NCBI GenBank assembly: GCA_049599735.1
Contig: JBMYOX010000034.1
Span: forward strand, 1-38,761
Origin: Pontibacterium sp049599735
Lineage (GTDB): Bacteria > Pseudomonadota > Gammaproteobacteria > Pseudomonadales > Balneatricaceae
Reading direction: 5' to 3'
DNA: 38,761 nucleotides
The position numbers were made by a program, and so were the translations under genes. Positions 33,018-38,761 of the stretch are shown here, in pieces; the stretch's first letter is position 1, and every line of letters begins with the position of its first letter. The notes below the pieces were generated by a model. It ran no database searches, had not been told where the DNA came from, and saw only the letters and a program-made list of their open reading frames with translations.

Positions 33018-33896
33018 ATGCGTACATTGCTGGTTAGCCTGATGGTAGTACTGGTTAGTTTTGGTTTTACTGCGGAATATGCAGAAGCGAAAAAATTTGG
33101 AGGCGGGTCGAGCTTAGGAAAAAGTTTTTCTTTTTCCAAGCAGAAAAAAGCGCCACCGCCAACACAAAAGGCTGCACCAACTGCAGCTTCTAAAACAGCC
33201 GCTGCGCCTGCTAAGAAACGTGGTGGTTTTGGTGGCTTGATGGGGGGCTTGCTGGCAGGTGGTCTTTTGGCTGCACTCTTTATGGGTGGTGGTTTTGATG
33301 GTATTCAGTTTATGGATATTCTGTTGCTGGTGGGTGGGGCTTTTCTGATTTTTAAGATTATCTCTATGATTCGGCAATCGAAGAAAACACCGCAATATGC
33401 GACTGATGGTGCGCAGTATGAGCTTCGCCCGGAGCGCTAGGAGCGCAGTGCAACCCAGGAAACACCGGCTGAAACCTTTAAGCCAACACCGGCTTTCAGT
33501 TCAGACCTGACCAGTGCCGAGCCTGAAGTACCTGCCTGGTTTAATCAGCAGGCGTTTCTGGACGGTGCCCGTGAGCACTTTATTAAATTGCAGAGTGCCT
33601 GGGATATTTCTGACTGGGATGAGATCAGCACTTACACTTCAGCTGAACTACTCGACAGCCTGAAGGTTGAGCGGGCTAAGCTGCCGGAAAGCCAGACTAC
33701 AGAAGTAGTATCGGTGATGGCAGAACTGGCTAACTTTACCAATGAGGCCGATGAGGCCGTTGTTAGCATTAACTTCTATGGCTGGTTAAAAGAAGAGGCG
33801 GATCAGACCACTGAATTTAATGAAGTCTGGCACCTGACCCGTGATATGAAGGCCGACAATGCCGACTGGATTATTGTGGGTATTGAACAGCCTTAA
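33018..33896 (+). pseudogene. Tim44-like domain protein, interrupted by an in-frame amber codon
   Basis: One reading frame of 293 codons is broken only by TAG at 33438-33440 (codon 141). The first part encodes a signal peptide (MRTLLVSLMVVLVSFGFTAEYAEA), a KKFGGGSSLGKSFSF segment, a Pro/Ala-rich linker, a Gly-rich hydrophobic stretch and a membrane helix near residues 100-118. After the TAG, the same frame continues without a stop to 33896 and encodes the Tim44-like C-terminal domain (WFNQQAFLDGAREHFIKLQSAWDI and NEVWHLTRD). Bacterial Tim44-domain proteins have this layout in one chain. AGGAAA precedes ATG 33018. The break may be a nonsense mutation, a sequencing error, or suppression. It is the last gene of the operon before a strong terminator. 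Confidence 0.85.
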
Positions 33897-33910
33897 AATT
33901 TCCGGGCTGA

Positions 33911-33939
33911 AAAAAAAGCGACCTCAGGTCGCTTTTTTT
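33911..33939. terminator. Strong bidirectional terminator after the Tim44-like gene
   Basis: AAAAAAAGCGACC (33911-33923) pairs perfectly with GGTCGCTTTTTTT (33927-33939) around TCA. The symmetry lets it stop both the rightward operon and the leftward yaaA. Confidence 0.93.
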
Positions 33940-33988
33940 ATGTCGGTATTTTGCCGGTTACTATGTTTCAGAACCTTAGGGACTGTTT

Positions 33989-34759
33989 TTACTCGCCATG
34001 GTCGCGGATAAAAGTCCAGGTATCCCCTTCTGACATATTGGGGGCAAAACGGTAACCCTCCAGATCAAAGGCTTTTAGCTGCTCAGGCACCTCCAGACGG
34101 TTTTGGATAATATAGCGACTCATCAGACCACGGGCTTTTTTAGCGTAGAAGCTGATGATCTTATACTGACCGTTTTTCCAGTCTTTAAACACCGGTGTAA
34201 TAATCCGGCCCGAAAGGTTTTTGGCTTTAGTGGCTTTGAAATATTCATTGGATGCCAGGTTAATCAGTACCTGCTCCCCGGCCAGTTCCTGGTTCAGAGC
34301 CTCGGTTATTATCGTCCCCCAGAACTGATAGAGGTCTTTCCCGCGACTGTTGTCGAGTTTTGTGCCCATTTCCAGTCGGTAGGGCTGTATCAGATCCAGT
34401 GGTTTCAGAAGGCCGTAGAGCCCTGACAGGATTCTCAGATGGGCCTGTGCAAACTTAAAATCGTCTTCGCTGAACGTTTCAGCATCCATACCTGCATAGA
34501 CATCCCCTTTGAAAGCCAGCAGCGCCTGCTTTGCGTTCTGTGTGTCAAAGGGTGGCTGCCAGCTTTCATAGCGGGCTACATTGAGGCTGGCCAGCTTATC
34601 ACTCAGTTTCATCAGTTCAGCGACGTCCTGAACCGCCAGTGTTTTAAGCTGCTCAATCAGCGCAGCAGAATGGTCCAGAAAAACAGGCTGGCTATAGATA
34701 TTAGTGACAGGCGTCGTTTCATAATCCAGCGTTTTGGCCGGTGAGATAACAATCAGCAT
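33989..34759 (-). CDS. yaaA: YaaA, peroxide-stress protein
   Basis: E. coli YaaA lowers free intracellular iron during peroxide stress and binds DNA. This 256-residue protein begins MLIVISPAKTLDYE and has the family signatures LRILSGLYGLLKPLDLIQPYRLEMGTK near residue 110, INLASNEYF near 178 and ISFYAKKARGLMSRY near 205. Length is standard (E. coli 258). ATG 34759 has a weak TGTTGG-type ribosome binding site. It is monocistronic, converging on the Tim44-like gene over a shared terminator. Confidence 0.95.
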   Translation of the reverse strand: MLIVISPAKTLDYETTPVTNIYSQPVFLDHSAALIEQLKTLAVQDVAELMKLSDKLASLNVARYESWQPPFDTQNAKQALLAFKGDVYAGMDAETFSEDDFKFAQAHLRILSGLYGLLKPLDLIQPYRLEMGTKLDNSRGKDLYQFWGTIITEALNQELAGEQVLINLASNEYFKATKAKNLSGRIITPVFKDWKNGQYKIISFYAKKARGLMSRYIIQNRLEVPEQLKAFDLEGYRFAPNMSEGDTWTFIRDHGE

Positions 34760-34816
34760 GGTATTCCAACAGGTGATTTAACAAAGGTTTTTAATCATAC
34801 CCCTGGCCGGGATAAC

Positions 34817-34853
34817 AAAAAAGGCCGCCCAACCTTAAAGGGCAGCAGCCTTT
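34817..34853 (-). terminator. Terminator for the small membrane protein gene, leftward
   Basis: Read on the minus strand, AAAGGC (34853-34848) pairs with GCCTTT (34825-34820), and GCCC (34843-34840) with GGGC (34830-34827), around an AT-rich loop with a bulge. T6 follows on the minus strand (34822-34817). It is about 100 bp after the stop of the leftward 94-residue gene and before yaaA. Confidence 0.6.
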
Positions 34854-34949
34854 GGAAAACCCTAACGGGACTTTGTGTGGTGCAGCGGGTTAGTGCCGCA
34901 GCAGACTGTCCTGTTTACTTCAGTCGTCTGCATCTCGTCAAATGTTGTT

Positions 34950-35234
34950 TTATTCACTGACCCTGGTGGTTCGGGCCCTGAAAAATTCTTTACCGGTGAC
35001 ACAGATCAGAGAGCCGACAACAACCAGCAAGGACTTGGCAACCGGGTTGTCGATACCGCCGGTAACTTTTATCACCGCACCGGTTATCAGCAGGCCGCCT
35101 GCAAAACAAAGACAGGAAGTGACGGCAGTCATCATAATATTGTGACCGGAAAAATCCCGGTTGCGGGCAAAGAGCACGATGGCGCAAAGCAGTAGGGCAG
35201 ACAGAGTGATCCAGGAAGCCGTTGTATCAGACAT
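34950..35234 (-). CDS. Small three-helix membrane protein, unknown function
   Basis: I do not recognise a family. From ATG 35234 the product is 94 residues with three hydrophobic stretches: residues ~6-23 (ASWITLSALLLCAIVLFA), 32-55 (NIMMTAVTSCLCFAGGLLITGAVI) and 66-82 (AKSLLVVVGSLICVTG), ending in a basic FFRARTTR tail. The start lacks a clear ribosome binding site; GTG 35246 would add four residues. Support for coding is the coherent membrane pattern, the leftward terminator downstream and the otherwise empty gap between yaaA and trpS. Overlapping rightward ORFs look like shadows. Confidence 0.5.
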   Translation of the reverse strand: MSDTTASWITLSALLLCAIVLFARNRDFSGHNIMMTAVTSCLCFAGGLLITGAVIKVTGGIDNPVAKSLLVVVGSLICVTGKEFFRARTTRVSE

Positions 35235-35391
35235 GATTGTTAGCACTTTTTAGTTATAGTGCGTTGTTTTTACCACTGTGTCGCCCGGAAGTGAAGGCTC
35301 AGGTTTAAACCGATAGCTTACAGGGTCTTTAGGGTTGAATTACGGTATGATAACGGGCAAATTTTTCAGCGATTTCAGAGAATAGAGTTTC

Positions 35392-36675
35392 ATGAGTAAA
35401 AAGACGATTCTGACGGGTATTACCACAACGGGTACCCCGCATATGGGCAACTATCTGGGTGCAATCAAACCCGCCATTGATGCCAGCCTCGATCTGAATC
35501 ACAGCAGCTTTTTTTTCCTGGCGGATTACCATGCCCTGATTAAGTGCCATGATGCTGAGCGGGTAGCACGTTCTTCCCGTGAAGTGGCGGCAACCTGGCT
35601 GGCACTGGGGCTCGATACCGATAACACAACCTTCTACCGCCAGAGTGATATTCCTGAAATTACAGAGCTGACCTGGATTTTAACCTGCATGACCTCAAAA
35701 GGCCTGATGAACCGCTCTCATGCTTATAAAGCATCGGTTGATGCCAATCGGGATGCGGGCAAGCAGGATCTGGATGATGGTGTCACTATGGGGTTGTTCG
35801 GTTACCCGATTCTGATGGCTGCTGATATTCTGATGTTTAATGCAGACCTGATTCCTGTCGGAAAAGATCAGATTCAGCATATTGAAATGGCCCGTGATAT
35901 TGCCGGGCGTTTTAATCACAGCTACGAATCGCTGTTTACCCCGCCGGAAGCGCTGATTGATGAGCAGAACCAGCTGATTCCGGGCCTGGATGGCCGGAAA
36001 ATGTCAAAAAGTTATGACAATACTATTCCGTTGTTTTGTGGCTCCGATGAATTACGTAAGCTGATTAATCAGATTAAAACAGACCTGCGGGCACCGGGCG
36101 AAGCAAAAGATCCGGATGAGAGCACATTGTTCCAGCTTTACAGCTGTTTTGCGGATGCTTCTGAGCAGCAGCAGATGCGTACAAAATTTCAGAATGGCAT
36201 CAGCTGGGGTGATGCAAAACAGGAACTCTTTGAGTTTATGGATACAAAGCTCAGTCAGCCACGTGCCCTTTATAATGAACTGATGGAAAACCCGGCGGAT
36301 GTGGAAGCAGTGCTTCAAAAGGGTGCTATAAAAGCCCGTGAAAAGGCAGGTCCTCTGCTGGAGCAGGTGAGGATTGCAACCGGTATTCGCCCGCTGACTT
36401 ACGTGGCTCCTGAAGCCGTAAAAGCCGAAAAGAAAAAGAAGGAAGTATCCGCTGAAGGTCAGCAGCGAGCAGAGGAAGGCCGTCGTCGTGCCATTTTGAT
36501 GCAACTTAAGCCGTTGCTGGATCAGGTGGTGGCAGCGGAAGACAAACGGGCAGCTGCGCAGACACTACTGGCCACTAAAGAAGCTGAAGTGGCCAGCCTG
36601 AAAAAGAAGGCGAAACAGAAAGCGCAGAACGAGCTGGATGTCTTAAGCGAAGAGCTGTCTGACTTTGTGAGCTGA
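35392..36675 (+). CDS. trpS: Tryptophanyl-tRNA synthetase, long form
   Basis: This class I synthetase charges tRNA-Trp. The HIGH-equivalent PHMGN is at residues 16-20 and KMSKS at 203-207. MGLFGYPILMAADILMF and VGKDQIQHIEMARDIAGRFN are family signatures. At 427 residues it is about 90 longer than E. coli TrpS (334). The extra C-terminal part, from about residue 345, is a highly charged Lys/Glu/Ala-rich helix (EKKKKEVSAEGQQRAEEGRRRA ... ASLKKKAKQKAQ). A long TrpS also occurs in Pseudomonas. ATG 35392 is preceded by AGAGTT, a weak site. A hairpin terminator follows and no linked gene is seen. Confidence 0.96.
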   Translation: MSKKTILTGITTTGTPHMGNYLGAIKPAIDASLDLNHSSFFFLADYHALIKCHDAERVARSSREVAATWLALGLDTDNTTFYRQSDIPEITELTWILTCMTSKGLMNRSHAYKASVDANRDAGKQDLDDGVTMGLFGYPILMAADILMFNADLIPVGKDQIQHIEMARDIAGRFNHSYESLFTPPEALIDEQNQLIPGLDGRKMSKSYDNTIPLFCGSDELRKLINQIKTDLRAPGEAKDPDESTLFQLYSCFADASEQQQMRTKFQNGISWGDAKQELFEFMDTKLSQPRALYNELMENPADVEAVLQKGAIKAREKAGPLLEQVRIATGIRPLTYVAPEAVKAEKKKKEVSAEGQQRAEEGRRRAILMQLKPLLDQVVAAEDKRAAAQTLLATKEAEVASLKKKAKQKAQNELDVLSEELSDFVS

Positions 36676-36685
36676 TGTTTTATAC

Positions 36686-36718
36686 CAGGGCTTGCCTCCT
36701 GCCGGAGGTTTAGCCCTG
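36686..36718 (+). terminator. Hairpin after trpS
   Basis: CAGGGCT (36686-36692) pairs with AGCCCTG (36712-36718), and inside it CCTCC (36695-36699) pairs with GGAGG (36704-36708) around TGCC. Only a short TT follows, so it may be a weak or Rho-assisted terminator. Confidence 0.55.
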
Positions 36719-36884
36719 TTATGCATATGCCAGTCCGGTAGGGTATCAGGCCTGTGCCGCACTTAATTAACCTGTAATTATCTGTTTCCCTGTGTGATTT
36801 CTTGAGTGGCAATAACCTATACTGTCTTTAGTGTTTTTTACGATAAATGTTTACACTTCAGTCAGTTATACAGGGAGTTATGTC

Positions 36885-37814
36885 ATGTCCGCTTATCCTC
36901 AACCAGGAATTACTGCTGAAGCAAACAGCAGTGCTGTTTTTCTTACCTTTAACCAGCGTTATGGGCAGGATGCCGAAGCCCGGATACTGGGTGTATTACG
37001 TAAAATTCCCGAGCTGGAAGCGGAATATCAACAGGCTTATCCTGAGGCGCAGTTGACCATTGTGGCAGCCATTGGCAGTGGTTACTGGCATCGTATCAGC
37101 CCGCACGCTAAACCCGCTGAGCTGGCACCGTTTCCTGCCCTGGAAAACGGGGATAATGTTGCACCTTTTACCCCTGTTGATCTGTTTTTTCATATTCGCT
37201 CTGAACGCAAGGATCTGAATTTTAAGCTGGCCACTGAACTGACAGGGCGGCTGGCGGAGTCAGTGACACTGGTAGAACAGGTGAATGGGTTCCGTTATCT
37301 GGATAGCCGGGATTTAACCGGTTTTGTGGATGGCACTGAAAACCCGGAAGGGGAGCAGCGCCTGCAAGTCGCTGTGGTGGGTGATGAAGATCCGGACTTT
37401 AAAGGCGGTAGCTATATCCATATTCAGCGTTATGTTCACAATATGACGGACTGGAATAGCCAGTCATTAAAAACCCAGGAAGAGGTGTTCGGACGCAGTA
37501 AAGTGGCCAATATTGAATATCCGGATGAAGAAAAAGCGCTGACCGCCCATACCAAGCGCACCTCCTTAAAAGATGAGCAGGGGCAGTCCGTTGAAATTTT
37601 GCGTCACAGCCTGCCTTATGGGGATATGGAGCACTGCGGTTTATTGTTTGCGAGCTATTGCCGGACGCCAGGGCATTTTACTTTAATGCTTGAGAGCATG
37701 ATTAATGGGGATGCTGAAGGCCATACAGATCATTTGCTGAAATATACCCGGGCAGTCACTGGTGCGGCATTTTTTGCACCTTCAGTGGACTGGCTGGAAT
37801 CGCTGGGCAGTTAA
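36885..37814 (+). CDS. DyP-type heme peroxidase (YfeX-like)
   Basis: This dye-decolorizing-type heme peroxidase probably acts in the cytoplasm, since no signal peptide or Tat motif is present. The distal motif GFVDGTENP carries the catalytic D149. The likely proximal heme ligand is H222 in TAHTKR, and the distal Arg is R240 in ILRHSLPYG. At 309 residues it is close to E. coli YfeX (299). ATG 36885 was chosen because AGGGAG (36872-36877) lies 7 nt upstream; the 18-residue upstream extension has no support and includes promoter-like sequence. The physiological substrate is unknown. No encapsulin gene is adjacent. It converges on cysK. Confidence 0.93.
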   Translation: MSAYPQPGITAEANSSAVFLTFNQRYGQDAEARILGVLRKIPELEAEYQQAYPEAQLTIVAAIGSGYWHRISPHAKPAELAPFPALENGDNVAPFTPVDLFFHIRSERKDLNFKLATELTGRLAESVTLVEQVNGFRYLDSRDLTGFVDGTENPEGEQRLQVAVVGDEDPDFKGGSYIHIQRYVHNMTDWNSQSLKTQEEVFGRSKVANIEYPDEEKALTAHTKRTSLKDEQGQSVEILRHSLPYGDMEHCGLLFASYCRTPGHFTLMLESMINGDAEGHTDHLLKYTRAVTGAAFFAPSVDWLESLGS

Positions 37815-37835
37815 GGCGCGCCTGAAGCAGGCAAG

Positions 37836-37872
37836 CCCATTCGCATGCCGTTAATATAAGCCTGCGAATGGG
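37836..37872. terminator. 10-bp inverted repeat between convergent DyP and cysK genes
   Basis: CCCATTCGCA (37836-37845) and TGCGAATGGG (37863-37872) are perfect arms with a 17-nt loop, lying 21 bp after the DyP stop and 13 bp before the cysK stop. It has no T tract on either strand, so transcript-end protection or Rho-independent termination is only inferred. Confidence 0.5.
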
Positions 37873-37885
37873 TGGTTGAGCAGAG

Positions 37886-38761
37886 TTATTGGGCGGTTTC
37901 GTTTTCTGAGAACATACCTTCGAACAGCGGCGAGGACAGATAACGCTCACCGGAATCTGGCAGCATCACAACAATCGTTTTACCTTTGTTTTCAGGTCGT
38001 TGTGCGATACGTTTGGCAGCGCAGACGGCTGCACCACTGGAAATACCTACCAGAATACCTTCCTGCTGCATCATCTCGCGGGCGGTGCTCATCGCATCTT
38101 CATTACTGATCTGCTCCACCTGATCCACCAGATTGAGATCCAGGTTTTTCGGAATAAATCCGGCACCAATGCCCTGGATTTTATGGGGTGCTGGTTTTAT
38201 TTCTTCGCCGTTAAGTGCCTGAGTGATTACGGGGGAATCTACTGGTTCAACAGCAACAGAGGTAATAGCTTTTCCCTGCACTTCTTTGATATAACGCGAG
38301 ATACCCGAAATAGTGCCGCCTGTACCTACGCCAGCCACCAGAATATCAATTTGGCCATCGGTATCTTTCCAAATTTCCGGGCCGGTGGTTTTGACATGAA
38401 TTTCCGGGTTTGCCGGGTTTTCAAACTGTTGCAGCATTAAGTATTTTTCAGGGTCAGAATCGACGATTTCCTGTGCTTTATTGATAGCGCCTTTCATGCC
38501 TTTAGCCGGTTCAGTTAACACCAGTTCTGCACCCAGTGCTTTCATCAGCTGGCGGCGCTCCAGGCTCATAGAGGAGGGCATGGTAAACATGATTTTGTAG
38601 CCCCGTGCTGCTGCTACAAAGGCTAACGCAATGCCGGTATTGCCGCTGGTGGGCTCTACCATCACCATGCCCGGCTTCAGGCTACCATTTTGTTCAGCGG
38701 CCCAGATCATATTTGCGCCTATGCGGCATTTAACCGAACCTGCGGGGTTACGTGATTCCAC
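37886..38761 (-). CDS. cysK: Cysteine synthase A (O-acetylserine sulfhydrylase), 5' end outside the window
   Basis: This PLP enzyme makes cysteine from O-acetylserine and sulfide. The visible 291 residues align end to end with E. coli CysK from its VESRNPxxSVKCR segment onward, so about 32 N-terminal residues lie past the right edge. The PLP lysine is in SVKCR (visible residue 11). The substrate loop PTSGNTG, the glycine-rich phosphate cradle GVGTGGTISG and the late GISSGAAV with its PLP-ring serine are all present. The strong match to CysK motifs favours CysK over CysM. It converges on the DyP gene. Confidence 0.96.
   Translation of the reverse strand: MESRNPAGSVKCRIGANMIWAAEQNGSLKPGMVMVEPTSGNTGIALAFVAAARGYKIMFTMPSSMSLERRQLMKALGAELVLTEPAKGMKGAINKAQEIVDSDPEKYLMLQQFENPANPEIHVKTTGPEIWKDTDGQIDILVAGVGTGGTISGISRYIKEVQGKAITSVAVEPVDSPVITQALNGEEIKPAPHKIQGIGAGFIPKNLDLNLVDQVEQISNEDAMSTAREMMQQEGILVGISSGAAVCAAKRIAQRPENKGKTIVVMLPDSGERYLSSPLFEGMFSENETAQ

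Noticed and set aside
33441..33587. Frameshift as the cause of the Tim44-like gene break
   Set aside because: Both parts are in the same frame; only one TAG separates them.
36831..36884. Longer DyP N-terminus
   Set aside because: No ribosome binding site, promoter-like sequence, and no match to the family N-terminus.
1..38761. CRISPR arrays, tRNA and rRNA genes, insertion sequences
   Set aside because: No regularly spaced repeats, cloverleaf-like segments with CCA ends, or transposase ORFs were seen on reading both strands; a dedicated scan was not possible.

Overview
The window is a chromosomal segment of a gammaproteobacterium, most likely a marine member of the Oceanospirillales/Pseudomonadales. 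This rests on protein resemblance to Pseudomonas-type orthologues (a ~570-residue PilB, a TrpS with a long C-terminal extension, a MutT-ThiE fusion) and on the gene orders secA-argJ-mutT, pilB-pilC-pilD-coaE-yacG and pilA/nadC/ampD. The taxon is inferred from memory of these families; no 16S gene is present. The DNA is gene-dense. I saw no tRNA or rRNA gene, insertion sequence, prophage or CRISPR array.

Layout. 1-5.4 kb: secA with a UUCG-loop terminator, argJ, and a Nudix-ThiE fusion that converges on yacG. 5.2-10.5 kb: a leftward type IV pilus operon (pilB, pilC, pilD, then coaE and yacG, with overlapping stops and starts and several TTG/GTG starts), divergent from the major pilin gene pilA. 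10.6-12.6 kb: a small anchored protein of unknown function, nadC (leftward) and ampD (rightward). 12.6-16.5 kb: a ferric-iron ABC importer split into two convergent units, fbpC (+) and fbpA-fbpB (-). Each unit has a promoter overlapped by Fur-box-like sequence, and an attenuator-like hairpin lies between fbpA and fbpB.

16.5-18 kb: a 406-bp control region, then a translationally coupled pair. The second gene is a YafO-family mRNA interferase-like toxin. The first encodes a 196-residue protein unlike YafN and is the presumed antitoxin. This is the best candidate for an undescribed system here. 18-21.4 kb: rsmE, a MATE efflux pump and an acetoacetyl-CoA reductase (PhaB type) with a strong terminator. 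21.4-26.8 kb: a 949-residue HEAT/DUF349 protein, a YchJ-family SEC-C protein, sbcB and a coupled small exported protein. 26.9-29.7 kb: a secreted M16 metallopeptidase.

30-33.9 kb: a rightward operon with a small membrane protein, a two-TM potassium channel with two RCK/TrkA-N modules and a TIGFGE filter, an EamA exporter, and a Tim44-like gene interrupted by one in-frame amber codon, all ending at a strong bidirectional terminator. 34-38.8 kb: yaaA (peroxide stress), a small membrane protein, trpS, a DyP-type heme peroxidase and the 3' part of cysK, which runs off the right edge.

Functional threads are iron supply under Fur (fbpABC), iron and peroxide handling (yaaA, DyP), protein export (secA), surface pili, cell-wall recycling (ampD), and one probable toxin-antitoxin module beside the iron locus.
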